Source: Streptomyces sp. GQFP (lineage in GTDB: Bacteria; Actinomycetota; Actinomycetes; Streptomycetales; Streptomycetaceae). Taken from it: 64,000 nucleotides of DNA. Under the pieces are notes generated by a model. That model was not told the origin of the DNA. It ran no database searches and was given only the letters and a program-made list of their open reading frames with translations. Positions 15,844 to 23,923 of this stretch are shown one piece after another (position 1 is the stretch's first letter; each line of letters opens with the position of its first letter). The translations under genes and the position numbers were made by a program. Location of the stretch: assembly GCF_021545335.1 (NCBI RefSeq), contig NZ_CP089312.1, positions 3,534,001 through 3,598,000 on the forward strand, given 5' to 3'.

Positions 15844-17226
15844 CTACTGCGTGCAGCCCTTCTCTCCGGTCGTCGCCAGGGTGACGCACGCCGTCGCGTC
15901 GCCCGCGTCCTTTACGGCCACCATCGGGGTGTACGCGTCGGTGTCCGTGTCGACCGCGCCGGTCTGCTTCGCGCCGCCGGAGGCGGTGACGTCGACCTTG
16001 TCGCCGGGGGCCGCCTGGGTGATGCGCGCCCAGGCCGCCTGGCAGGTCTTGCTGTAGCGGACCTCGACGAGCGTGGTGCCGACGGTGACGCTGTTGGCGG
16101 TCTGCGCCAACTCGCCGCCGCAGCCCATGTTCTCCGGGTCCTGGCCGGTGCACGCGTCGCCGCTGCACTCCACCCCGACCGGCAGGTCGGGATCGGTGCC
16201 GGCCGACGTGGTCGGGGACGGGCTCGGCTTGCTCGCCGCCGGTGTGTCGTCCCCCTGGTTGGTGAAGAACAGGGCCGCCGCGACCACCACCGACGCCCCC
16301 ACGACGCCCGCAAGGAACATCGTGAGCCGCCGCTTGCGCCGCGAACCGCCTGAGCCACCGGAGCCACCGGGATCGCCGCTGCCGCCCGGCCTGGCGTCCT
16401 GCGGGCCACCGCCGGGCGTCGGTACGGGCGTACCGGGAGTCCAAGGCGTCCCGCCCGAATATCCGGGCACCCCCGACGCCCCGGACACACTGGGCGATCC
16501 CGAGGGCGGGGTGGCCGTGCGCCCCCCGGCGCCGCCCCTCGCCGCCGGCCCCTGATACCCGGCCAGGCCCCAGGAGTTGCCCTCGGCCGAGGCCGAACTC
16601 GCGGAGCCGGCCGAGCCGGCGGAAGAGGTGGAACTGGCAGAACTCACGGAGCCTGCAGAACTCACGGAGCCTGCGGAACTCGCGGAACTCACCGAGCCGC
16701 CGGAGGCACCGCCCCGCGCCGCACCCGCCCGTACGTCGCCCACCGAGTCCCGGGTCTCCGGGGTCGGCTGTGGCGGCACGGTCGGGGAGACACCGGCGGG
16801 GCCGGCGATCCCCGGAGTCACCGTCGCGCTCCGGGCGGCCCGCCCGTTCTTGCCGCTCCCGTTCTTCGTGTCGGCGGCAGGCGCCCCGAACTCCCCGAGC
16901 GCGGCGCGCGCCTGGGAGATCCGGATCGCCTCCATGGTCATGTCGTGACGCATCTCCGAGCGGCTCCAGGCGCGCTCGGCCAATTCCCACATCGTCGTCA
17001 GATGAACGGGATTGGTGTTGGTGACCTCGGCCAGGGCGACGATCGCGCCCTTGGGTGCGAGAAGACGGCCGTTGAGATATCGCTCCCAGGACGTCTTGCT
17101 GTAGCCCGTGCGGTCGGCCACCGCCGCGATGTTCAGGCCGCTGCGGTCCACGAGCCTGCGCAGTTGGCTCGCGAACTCCTTGACCTGCGGATCGAGATCA
17201 TCCGGCAAGGCCCTCCAACGAGGCAT
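15844..17226 (-). CDS. Membrane-anchored XRE-like protein with extracytoplasmic DUF2690 domain
   Basis: A 460-residue protein in four parts. Residues about 8-90 form an XRE-type HTH (RRLVDRSGLNIAAVADRTGY, then SKTSWERYLNGR). Residues about 100-300 are a disordered linker with a Ser/Ala/Gly run and a Gly/Pro-rich stretch. A basic RRKRRLTMF precedes a single membrane span (LAGVVGASVVVAAALFF). The outer part matches DUF2690, with cysteines in CSGDACTGQD, MGCGG, SKTCQAAWARI and ATACVTL. The start MPRWRALPDDL at 17226 follows GGGGGGAA. The layout suggests a cytoplasmic DNA-binding head tethered to an outside sensor or ligand-binding domain. The neighbour at 17626 is a shorter relative. Function inferred, not proven. 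Confidence 0.8.
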   Translation of the reverse strand: MPRWRALPDDLDPQVKEFASQLRRLVDRSGLNIAAVADRTGYSKTSWERYLNGRLLAPKGAIVALAEVTNTNPVHLTTMWELAERAWSRSEMRHDMTMEAIRISQARAALGEFGAPAADTKNGSGKNGRAARSATVTPGIAGPAGVSPTVPPQPTPETRDSVGDVRAGAARGGASGGSVSSASSAGSVSSAGSVSSASSTSSAGSAGSASSASAEGNSWGLAGYQGPAARGGAGGRTATPPSGSPSVSGASGVPGYSGGTPWTPGTPVPTPGGGPQDARPGGSGDPGGSGGSGGSRRKRRLTMFLAGVVGASVVVAAALFFTNQGDDTPAASKPSPSPTTSAGTDPDLPVGVECSGDACTGQDPENMGCGGELAQTANSVTVGTTLVEVRYSKTCQAAWARITQAAPGDKVDVTASGGAKQTGAVDTDTDAYTPMVAVKDAGDATACVTLATTGEKGCTQ

Positions 17227-17625
17227 AGCTTCCCCCCTCATTCCCCCCGGTCGTGCTGGCTGTTCTCCCGTGCGTAGTGCCGTGGATCCCTCGCCGAGTC
17301 TGTTCTTGAGTGTCTTGGCTACCCAAACGGATGCACCCATTCAGGATCTCGGTTCCCGGGGTGGGGGCGCACGGGAGCATTGTCAGGCCTGGAGGTGCAC
17401 CGTTGCACGCCCCTGGCTTGCGGTCCAGTGTTCCACCGGTAGCCCTCCCGGCCGGACAGAACCCCTGGATGGTGCACGGGACGCCCCGGACCGTCCCGAT
17501 TGCCCACATTAGCCGTGACGCGTTGCGCGCCGGTTGCAATTCCTCGAACTTATCGACACATCGCCACACAGAAAGCACAAGAGCGGTCACACCGGACGCA
17601 GTGTTGTCACATTCCCCCAGCGGCC
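17227..17625. other. Intergenic region between two HTH membrane proteins
   Basis: About 400 bases without a credible gene on either strand. It presumably holds the promoter of the minus-strand gene at 15844-17226. The inverted repeat GTGCA-CCGT-TGCAC lies at 17394-17407. Base composition is less GC-biased near 17540-17600. Nothing else was recognised. Confidence 0.5.
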
Positions 17626-18123
17626 TCAACCAAAAGCGACAGCGCCGACCACTGCGAGCAACCCGAGGGCCAGCACGAGGAGTACGGCGACGAGCAGCAC
17701 GCGCCGGGAGGAGTCCCCGGAGGCCCGGGCGTCCCTCGCGTCCCCGGCGGACTCGGACTCGACCCACCACGGAAGAGTGGGCACCTCCTCCTCGTACACC
17801 CCGTACACCCCGTCCTGCCGCGCCGACTCCGCGACCGGCGCCGGTGGCCGGGGCCAGACCTGGACCGCCAACTCCCAGCGGACTCCGAAGCGTTCGGCGT
17901 CCGCCGGGGTGAGCCCCGCGACCCGGCACAGCGCGGCTATCGCCTGCCGGGGCGGCGGCTGGGTCGCGTTGAGGTACCGCTGCCAGGAGGACTTGCTGTA
18001 CGCGGTGCGCGCGCCGAGCGCGGCCAGGCTGAGCCCGGTGCGGTCCTTGAGACCCCGCACCTGCTCCACGAAGTGCCGCACCTCCGGCGGCAGATCGTCC
18101 GGCAGCGGCTGCCAGGCGCTCAT
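17626..18123 (-). CDS. Short XRE-like HTH protein with C-terminal membrane anchor
   Basis: A 165-residue protein. It begins MSAWQPLPDDLPPEVRHFVE and has an HTH segment GLKDRTGLSLAALGARTAYS followed by KSSWQRYLNATQPPPRQAI, closely parallel to the N-terminus of the protein at 15844-17226. After a charged linker it ends in one hydrophobic span (VLLVAVLLVLALGLLAVVG). There is no outer domain. The ATG at 18123 follows GAGGAGG at 7-8 bases. It could be a membrane-tethered DNA-binding protein, or a partner of its longer paralogue through the shared N-terminal domain. No target is visible. Confidence 0.78.
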   Translation of the reverse strand: MSAWQPLPDDLPPEVRHFVEQVRGLKDRTGLSLAALGARTAYSKSSWQRYLNATQPPPRQAIAALCRVAGLTPADAERFGVRWELAVQVWPRPPAPVAESARQDGVYGVYEEEVPTLPWWVESESAGDARDARASGDSSRRVLLVAVLLVLALGLLAVVGAVAFG

Positions 18124-18241
18124 CGCGCATCCTCCTCGGCATTCGTCGACCTTCGTCGGCGTACGTCGGCGCACCACGGCCGATCCGAGGCATTTGACGG
18201 CGTCGGACGGCGGGTCGGTTCCCGCCGGGGCCGACGTGCGC

Positions 18242-19180
18242 CTACAGACCGCCGTGGCTGCGGATCGTGTAGTGCAGGGTGTCGTCCAGGAACGGGATCT
18301 CCAGCCAGGGTTTCGGCTGCGCCATCATCGACAGCAGCACGATGGCCGTGCCCAGCACCGTGTACGTGACCATGTCCGTGAACCGGGACCGTACGGCGAG
18401 CATCCCGACGTCCGGCATCACCCAGCGCAGCACCGCACCGGCCAGCAACGCGGCCCCGATCAGCAGCGTCCCGTACCGGAACACATCCAGCGCGGTCAGC
18501 AACAGCCCGAGCCCGACCGCACTCAGCACGGCCAGGATCGGCCACTGCCGAGCGGGCGCCGACGCATCCCCGGGAGCCGCCCTGCCACCGCCCTCGGGCC
18601 GCGCGGTGTCCCGAGTGAACAGCGGAAACCGCCGCGTAGTACGCCGGGGCCGCCCCGCGGCATCGGGCGCGCTGACGGGGTCCACGGCACCGTTCGAGTC
18701 CACGGCACCGTCCGACTCGGCGCCACCACCCGAGCCGACGGCACCGGCCCGGTCACCCGCCCCCGACGCTCCCTCGGACTCGGACTCGGGCACCACACCG
18801 TTCCTGGAGGCCCCGCCAGAACTGGACGCCCCGCCGAACTCCCGCACCCCAGCCGCCTCGATGCCACCGGCCCGGTCGCCCAACTTGGACACTCCCTCGG
18901 ACTCGGGCACCACACCACCCCCGGACACCCCACCAGAACTGGACGCCGCCCTGCCGAACTCCCGCACCCCAGCCACCTCAGACGCCCCCGCCCGGTCACC
19001 CGCCCCCGACGCTCCCCCGGACTCGGGCACCACACCACCCCCCGACACCCCGCCAGAATCCGGCACCCCGCCGAAATCACGCACCTCAGCCGACTCGGAC
19101 GCCCCTGCGTCGGTCGTACCGCCGCCGAAGGTTCCGCGTCCGCTCTCCGGCCCCCGCCGGTCCTCCGCCTCAGGCGACAC
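18242..19180 (-). CDS. DUF3017 membrane protein with repeat-expanded N-terminus
   Basis: A 312-residue protein. The last 130 residues are a conserved small membrane protein with three hydrophobic segments (WPILAVLSAVGLGLLLTAL; YGTLLIGAALLAGAVL; VTYTVLGTAIVLLSMM), matching DUF3017, the usual partner downstream of folD in Streptomyces. The first 170 residues are a Gly/Ser/Glu-rich extension with about three imperfect repeats of 40 residues around GVVPESGGASGAGDRAG and AGVREFG. The GTG at 19180 overlaps folD by 11 bases. The extension is far longer than I expect for the family and follows a DNA repeat. Function unknown. Confidence 0.8.
   Translation of the reverse strand: MSPEAEDRRGPESGRGTFGGGTTDAGASESAEVRDFGGVPDSGGVSGGGVVPESGGASGAGDRAGASEVAGVREFGRAASSSGGVSGGGVVPESEGVSKLGDRAGGIEAAGVREFGGASSSGGASRNGVVPESESEGASGAGDRAGAVGSGGGAESDGAVDSNGAVDPVSAPDAAGRPRRTTRRFPLFTRDTARPEGGGRAAPGDASAPARQWPILAVLSAVGLGLLLTALDVFRYGTLLIGAALLAGAVLRWVMPDVGMLAVRSRFTDMVTYTVLGTAIVLLSMMAQPKPWLEIPFLDDTLHYTIRSHGGL
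18747..19110 (-). repeat. Approx. 120-bp coding tandem repeat, three copies
   Basis: Copies begin near 18747, 18870 and 18990 (on the plus strand each begins GCCCGGTC) and encode the repeated N-terminal segments of the DUF3017 protein. The periods are 123 and 120 bases, so the frame is kept. Confidence 0.75.
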
Positions 19181-20024
19181 TTCGCTCCGCCGCCTCGACC
19201 ACGTTGACGAGCAGCTGGGCGCGGGTCATCGGGCCGACTCCGCCGGGGTTCGGGGAGATCCAGCCGGCGACCTCGGTGACGCCCGGGTGGACGTCGCCCA
19301 CGATCTTGCCCTCGGCGGTGCGTGAGACGCCGACGTCGAGGACGGCGGCGCCCGGCTTCACGTCCTCGGGGCGGACGAGGTGGGCCGAGCCGGCCGCGGC
19401 GACGATGATGTCGGCGCGGCGGAGGTGGGCGGCCAGGTCACGCGTACCCGTGTGGCACTGCGTCACCGTCGCGTTCTCGCTGCGGCGGGTGAGGAGAAGG
19501 GGCATGGGGCGGCCGATCGTCACGCCGCGGCCAACGACCACCACCTCCGCGCCCTTGATCTCCACGCCGTGCGCGCGGAGGAGGGTGAGGATGCCGTTGG
19601 GGGTGCAGGGGAGGGGGGCCGGCTCGTTCAGGACGAGGCGGCCGAGGTTCATCGGGTGGAGGCCGTCCGCGTCCTTGTCCGGGTTCATCAGTTCGAGGAC
19701 GCGGTTCTCGTCGATGCCCCGGGGGAGGGGCAGCTGGACGATGTAACCCGTGCAGGCCGGGTCCTCGTTCAGCTCGCGGACCGCCGCCTCGATCTCCTCC
19801 TGCGTGGCCGTGTCGGGCAACTCGCGCTGGATGGAGGCGATGCCCACCTGCGCGCAGTCACGGTGCTTGCCGGCGACGTACTTCTGACTGCCGGGATCCT
19901 CACCCACCAGGATCGTGCCGAGGCCGGGCGTCACACCCTTCTCCTTCAGCGCCGCCACGCGGGCGGTCAGATCGGACTTGATCGCGGCTGCGGTGGCCTT
20001 GCCATCGAGAATCTGGGCGCTCAT
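19170..20024 (-). CDS. folD: Methylenetetrahydrofolate dehydrogenase / methenyltetrahydrofolate cyclohydrolase
   Basis: Bifunctional FolD of 284 residues: oxidises 5,10-methylene-THF with NADP and hydrolyses 5,10-methenyl-THF to 10-formyl-THF, feeding PurN and PurH. The catalytic lysine lies in GSQKYVAGKHRDC; TGYIVQLPLPRGID, DGLHPMNLGRL and PCTPNGILTLL follow. The NADP loop is VVVGRGVTIGRPMPLLL, and the end has ISPNPGGVGPMTRAQLL. The usual YxxxK and PGGVGPMT signatures are present. The ATG at 20024 follows GAGGATG. It is co-transcribed with the DUF3017 gene. Confidence 0.96.
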   Translation of the reverse strand: MSAQILDGKATAAAIKSDLTARVAALKEKGVTPGLGTILVGEDPGSQKYVAGKHRDCAQVGIASIQRELPDTATQEEIEAAVRELNEDPACTGYIVQLPLPRGIDENRVLELMNPDKDADGLHPMNLGRLVLNEPAPLPCTPNGILTLLRAHGVEIKGAEVVVVGRGVTIGRPMPLLLTRRSENATVTQCHTGTRDLAAHLRRADIIVAAAGSAHLVRPEDVKPGAAVLDVGVSRTAEGKIVGDVHPGVTEVAGWISPNPGGVGPMTRAQLLVNVVEAAERSVA

Positions 20025-20282
20025 ACCCACATCCTCGCGGATGACCGCCTCCCGGTTCCAATCCGGGTGCCCTACGACCTGATACGCATGATCGCGGATG
20101 TTGCACTTGCACAACACATGCACTAGGCGGCTGGACAAGTATGAGCGAACTAAAGAACGATAAAAAGCTGAGCAGCACAGTGCCGCGGGCAGGGCCGGGG
20201 GGCGTACCGCATCTGCATCACCTTCCTCCGTTCGGTGCCTCGCGTCGTCCCCGCACTTGACGCAAACGGAGGAAGACCCGCC

Positions 20283-20906
20283 ATGAGTTTCGGCGACCCG
20301 AACAACCCCTACGGCCCGCCCCAGCAGCAGCCCCAGCAGCCGGCGCCCGGCTACGGCTACCCCCAGCAGACCCCGCCCCAGCAGCCCGGTTACGGCTACC
20401 CGGCGGCCCCGCCGCTCGGCCAGCAGGCGTACGGACAGCCCGGCTACGGCGGCTACCCCGGCGGCCCGCTCACGATGCCGGGCAACGTCAAGGCCGCCCG
20501 CGTGATGCTCTACGTCATCGCGGGCTTCCAGGTGATCGGCGCGATCCTCATCGCGCTGTCCGCCGTCGCGATCAGCGCCGCGAAGAACGACGAGCAGCTG
20601 AAGGACGACGTCGACTTCCAGCAGCTCGCCGACTACTCGGCCGGCGCCCTGTGGGCCGTCACCGCGATCGTCCTCGCCTGGGGCGTCTTCGCGATCGTCC
20701 TGGGCACGAAGTTCAGCAGCGGCGGCAGCGGCATCCGTATCACCACCATGGTGTTCGCGATCATCACCGCCGTCCTCGGCATCTACCCGTTCATAGTGGT
20801 CGGCCTGGTGCACACCGTCCTCGGCATCCTCATCGCGGTGTTCGTCGGCAAGTCCGAGGGCGCGGCCTGGTTCAACCGGGCGAAGTACCCCGCGGCACAC
20901 CAGTAA
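20283..20906 (+). CDS. Membrane protein with Pro/Gln/Tyr-rich N-terminal tail
   Basis: A 207-residue protein. The first 60 residues are a disordered PQQQPQQPAPGYGYPQQ-type tail. Four hydrophobic segments follow (VMLYVIAGFQVIGAILIALS; ALWAVTAIVLAWGVFAIVLG; TTMVFAIITAVLGIYPFIVV; VLGILIAVFVG). This layout is common in actinobacterial small membrane proteins with unknown roles. The ATG at 20283 has GGAGGAAG upstream. It ends before a strong terminator at 20944-20986. The 258-base gap to folD holds tandem TTGCAC hexamers near 20100. Confidence 0.75.
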   Translation: MSFGDPNNPYGPPQQQPQQPAPGYGYPQQTPPQQPGYGYPAAPPLGQQAYGQPGYGGYPGGPLTMPGNVKAARVMLYVIAGFQVIGAILIALSAVAISAAKNDEQLKDDVDFQQLADYSAGALWAVTAIVLAWGVFAIVLGTKFSSGGSGIRITTMVFAIITAVLGIYPFIVVGLVHTVLGILIAVFVGKSEGAAWFNRAKYPAAHQ

Positions 20907-20943
20907 GCACGGGGCGTCGGCGAGTTCACGCCATTCACCGTCA

Positions 20944-20986
20944 AGGGCCGTGTCTCACCCGCACACACAAGGGGAGACACGGCCCT
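20944..20986 (+). terminator. Hairpin terminator
   Basis: A perfect 13-bp stem AGGGCCGTGTCTC (20944-20956) with GAGACACGGCCCT (20974-20986) and a 17-base loop, 38 bases after the stop of the membrane protein gene and before the FHA gene. Confidence 0.75.
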
Positions 20987-21039
20987 GGTGCGTCGCCCTA
21001 CCCTGGCTCCGAAAGCTGCGAGGCCCGGGGAGACGCACC

Positions 21040-21693
21040 TTGTACAGCATCATCGTGGTACCTCCGCCGACCACGGAGGACGAGCGACGAAACACCCGAT
21101 TCCGGCTCGCGCCCGGCGAACGCCTCACGTTCGGCCGGTCCGCGACCGACAACGACCTGGAGATCCCGCACGAGGGTGTCTCCCGCGCCGCCGGTGAGAT
21201 CACCGCGCAGGGCGCCTTCTGGATACTCAGCAACCACAGCGGGTCCCAGACGTACGTCGTCGAGAACCCGGAGGGCGCGGGCGAGCACATCAAGGTGGGC
21301 CCGGGGCGGCTGGACGCGCCGATCCCCTTCGAGTTCTCCCGGATCGTGCTCCCGGCGGCCGGCGATCTGCTCCCGATCGAGGTGTGGGCACCGCGCCACG
21401 ACTACCGCGACCCGTCCGCAGGACCGACCGGCGCCACAACGGCCCCCGCCTTCTCCGTCGACCGCACGAAGCGCTACTTCGCGGTCCTGGCCGCCCTCTG
21501 CAAGCCCCGCCTGCGCGGCGCCCCGCACGCGCCGCTGCCGAGGGTCGACCAGGTCGTCGACCAGCTGCGCCCCAACTGGCCCGCCGCCTCCCGCACTTCG
21601 GTGCAGTGGAACATCGACTACCTGGCCGTCAACTCCTCGGCCGTGAACGCGACCGAGCTTGTGCACTCGGTTGCGTTCACACGGGCCTGTTGA
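21040..21693 (+). CDS. FHA-domain protein truncated by a TnpB element
   Basis: The 217-codon frame starts at a TTG preceded by GGGGAG (MYSIIVVPPPTTEDERR). It has an FHA phosphothreonine-binding domain (ERLTFGRSATDNDLEIP, then HEGVSRAAGEI) and a second conserved part (RYFAVLAALCKPRLRG, RVDQVVDQLRPNWPAASRT, SVQWNIDYLAV) that resembles the winged-helix segment found after FHA in these proteins. After NIDYLAV the reading runs into the end of the IS-like element (hairpin at 21643-21680), so the last residues NSSAVNATELVHSVAFTRAC are element-derived. In relatives I remember, several dozen further residues follow. The gene is probably damaged at its 3' end; the FHA domain is intact. Confidence 0.75.
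   Translation: MYSIIVVPPPTTEDERRNTRFRLAPGERLTFGRSATDNDLEIPHEGVSRAAGEITAQGAFWILSNHSGSQTYVVENPEGAGEHIKVGPGRLDAPIPFEFSRIVLPAAGDLLPIEVWAPRHDYRDPSAGPTGATTAPAFSVDRTKRYFAVLAALCKPRLRGAPHAPLPRVDQVVDQLRPNWPAASRTSVQWNIDYLAVNSSAVNATELVHSVAFTRAC
21643..21680. repeat. Terminal hairpin of the TnpB element
   Basis: The arm GTGAACGCGACCGA (21643-21656) pairs with TCGGTTGCGTTCAC (21667-21680), 14 pairs with one G-T, and a 10-base loop. It overlaps the end of tnpB, the place where IS605-type elements carry the right-end hairpin and the TnpB guide-RNA scaffold. Confidence 0.65.
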
Positions 21694-22135
21694 CAAAGGC
21701 CCACACCGAGTGTGCGCGGTTGCGCGCGTTGACCCCGGCGACGTGGTCGGCGGGGTCAACAAGGCCACATCGACGACAACGAAAATGGTCCCGGTCGGAC
21801 CGGTTGGCCCACTCGGTGTGCCCACAGCGCGGACAGCGCTGCGAGGTATAGGCCGGATCGATCCCCGGACGCCCGGCCTTCGCCTGTGCCGTGCGGGCGG
21901 TGCAGGCGTCGGCGACCTTCTTCACCACCCGCACCGCGGGCTGTGCGGAGAGCCCGAAGCGGGCCTTGACCTCGGCGTACAGCAGCTTCTGCAACCCGTT
22001 GCGATCCTTCACGCCGCGCTTGAAGCCCACCTGGGCGACGTGGTCGGCGGCCCGGTTGCAGGCGCGCGGTGTCGCCTCAAGCGCCGCCGCCTGTACGGGC
22101 GTCGGCAGCAGCTTCACCTGCACCACCAGCTTCAT
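21677..22135 (-). pseudogene. TnpB (OrfB) with large internal deletion
   Basis: A 152-codon frame. The first part is a TnpB N-terminus (MKLVVQVKLLPTPVQAAALE, RACNRAADHVA, VRVVKKVADAC). The second part is the TnpB C-terminus with the zinc ribbon (SQRCPRCGHTEWANRSDRDH, then FRCRRCG) and the start of RuvC-III (ADHVAGVNARNRA). The whole middle, including the RuvC-I Asp and RuvC-II Glu, is missing, so the protein is about 250 residues shorter than usual and cannot be an active nuclease. The join is in frame. It is most likely a decayed copy. Confidence 0.8.
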
Positions 22136-22280
22136 GAGACCCGACGGTACGACCGCGACTCACACGTCCACACGAATCCCGGACGCGTGCACGCGAACCA
22201 GTGGCCAACCGGCCATGCGTTCACCGGCAACATCGGCCCGTGGGTCAGCGCGTACCGCGTCACCACGTAGTACGCACGCA

Positions 22281-22327
22281 CGACCGTGGCCTCCGGCCCC
22301 CTCGGGGAGGGCCGGAGGCCACGGTCG
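22281..22327 (-). terminator. Strong hairpin terminator after purH
   Basis: A perfect 19-bp stem: 22281-22299 (CGACCGTGGCCTCCGGCCC) pairs with 22309-22327 around a 9-base loop. It lies 13 bases past the purH stop codon on the minus strand and ends the purN-purH transcript. It also isolates the TnpB element. Confidence 0.85.
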
Positions 22328-22339
22328 GTTCAACCGCGC

Positions 22340-23923
22340 TCAGTGGAAGAAGTGCCGCGTCCCCGTGAAGTACATCGTGACGCCCGCCTTCTTCGCGGCC
22401 TCCACGACCAGCTCGTCCCGGACCGAACCACCCGGCTGCACCACGGCCTTGACGCCGGCGGCCGTCAGGATCTCCAGGCCGTCCGGGAACGGGAAGAACG
22501 CGTCCGAGGCCGCGTACGAACCCCGGGCCCGCTCCTCGCCCGCCCGCTCGACCGCCAGCTTCGCCGAGTCGACGCGGTTGACCTGGCCCATGCCGACGCC
22601 GACGGAGGCGCCGTCCTTGGCGAGGAGGATCGCGTTGGACTTGACGGCCCGGCACGCCTTCCAGGCGAAGGAGAGTTCCGCCAGCTCGGACGCGGACAGC
22701 GCCTCGCCCGTCGCGAGCGTCCAGTTGGCCGGGTCGTCGCCGTCGGCCTGGAGGCGGTCGGTCACCTGGAGGAGCACACCGCCGTCGACGGGCTTGACCT
22801 CGACGGGGTTGGCGGGCGCGCCGGCCGCCTTGAGCACGCGGATGTTCTTCTTCTTGGCGAGCGCTTCGAGGGCGCCCTCCTCGTAGTCCGGCGCGACGAT
22901 GACCTCGGTGAAGATCTCGGCGACCTGCTCCGCCAGCTCCTTGCTGACCGGCCGGTTGACGGCGATCACGCCGCCGAACGCCGACAGCGGGTCGCACGCG
23001 TGTGCCTTGCGGTGTGCCTCGGCGACGTCCGAACCGACCGCGATCCCGCACGGGTTGGCGTGCTTGATGATCGCGACACAGGGCTCGGCGTGGTCGTACG
23101 CGGCACGGCGCGCGGCGTCCGTGTCCGTGTAGTTGTTGTACGACATCTCCTTGCCGTGCAGCTGCTCGGCCTTGGCGAGACCGCCACCCGTCCCGTCGAC
23201 GTACAGCGCGGCGGGCTGGTGCGGGTTCTCGCCGTAGCGGAGGGTGTTCTCGCGCTCCCAGGTGGCGCCGAGGAAGTCGGGGAACTGCGACTCGTCGACG
23301 GGGGCGTACGAGGACGCGAACCAGGAGGCGACCGCCACGTCGTACGACGCCGTGTGCTGGAAGGCCTCCGCGGCGAGCCGCTTGCGGGTGGTGAGGTCGA
23401 AGCCGCCGGTCTGTACGGCGCTCAGGACGTCGGCGTAGCGCGCCGGGCTGGTGACCACGGCCACCGACGGGTGGTTCTTGGCCGCCGCGCGGACCATCGA
23501 CGGACCGCCGATGTCGATCTGCTCCACGCACTCGTCGGGCGAGGCGCCGGAGGCGACCGTCTCGCGGAACGGGTAGAGGTTGACGACGACCAGGTCGAAG
23601 GGCTCGACGCCCAGTTCGGCGAGCTGGTCGCGGTGGTCCTCCAGGCGCAGGTCGGCGAGGATGCCCGCGTGCACCTTGGGGTGCAGGGTCTTGACCCGGC
23701 CGTCCAGGCACTCGGGGAATCCGGTCAGCTCCTCGACCTTGGTGACGGGGACGCCGGCGGCGGCGATACGCCCGGCGGTCGACCCGGTCGAGACCAGCTC
23801 CACGCCCGCCTCGTGCAGGCCGCGTGCGAGGTCTTCGAGGCCCGTCTTGTCGTAGACGCTGACGAGCGCCCGTCGGATGACCCGCTTGTTGCTCTCGGCC
23901 GTGACAGTGATGTCGGCGGTCAC
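22340..23923 (-). CDS. purH: Bifunctional AICAR transformylase / IMP cyclohydrolase
   Basis: PurH, 527 residues, catalyses the last two steps to IMP: formylation of AICAR with 10-formyl-THF and ring closure. N-terminal IMP cyclohydrolase domain: RRALVSVYDKTGLEDLARGL, ELVSTGSTAGRI, RVKTLHPKVHAGILA, VVVNLYPFRETV. C-terminal transformylase: RYGENPHQPAALY, KEMSYNNYTDTDAA, AIIKHANPCGIAVG (catalytic Lys-His), DPLSAFGGVIAVN and VVQPGGSVRDELV. The GTG at 23923 overlaps the purN stop (GTGA). It is co-transcribed with purN. Confidence 0.96.
   Translation of the reverse strand: MTADITVTAESNKRVIRRALVSVYDKTGLEDLARGLHEAGVELVSTGSTAGRIAAAGVPVTKVEELTGFPECLDGRVKTLHPKVHAGILADLRLEDHRDQLAELGVEPFDLVVVNLYPFRETVASGASPDECVEQIDIGGPSMVRAAAKNHPSVAVVTSPARYADVLSAVQTGGFDLTTRKRLAAEAFQHTASYDVAVASWFASSYAPVDESQFPDFLGATWERENTLRYGENPHQPAALYVDGTGGGLAKAEQLHGKEMSYNNYTDTDAARRAAYDHAEPCVAIIKHANPCGIAVGSDVAEAHRKAHACDPLSAFGGVIAVNRPVSKELAEQVAEIFTEVIVAPDYEEGALEALAKKKNIRVLKAAGAPANPVEVKPVDGGVLLQVTDRLQADGDDPANWTLATGEALSASELAELSFAWKACRAVKSNAILLAKDGASVGVGMGQVNRVDSAKLAVERAGEERARGSYAASDAFFPFPDGLEILTAAGVKAVVQPGGSVRDELVVEAAKKAGVTMYFTGTRHFFH

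Larger units (their letters stand above)
21640..22260 (-). mobile_element. Decayed IS605/IS607-type (TnpB-only) element
   Basis: A short element holding an internally deleted tnpB and a terminal hairpin, inserted into the 3' part of the FHA gene. The right end is near 21640 (hairpin 21643-21680). The left end is uncertain, somewhere between 22140 and 22260, where a TGGCC-AACC-GGCCA hairpin lies at 22202-22215. No tnpA is present. Exact ends and target duplication could not be fixed by eye. Confidence 0.6.

Noticed and set aside
17379..17407. Partial TTGTCAG match as a further damage promoter
   Set aside because: The last two bases of the 9-base box do not match and there is no TANNNT at the required spacing.
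21677..22135. TnpB remnant as a working guide-directed nuclease-dead repressor
   Set aside because: The deletion removes most of the protein core, not just catalytic residues, so guide-RNA and DNA binding are unlikely to survive.
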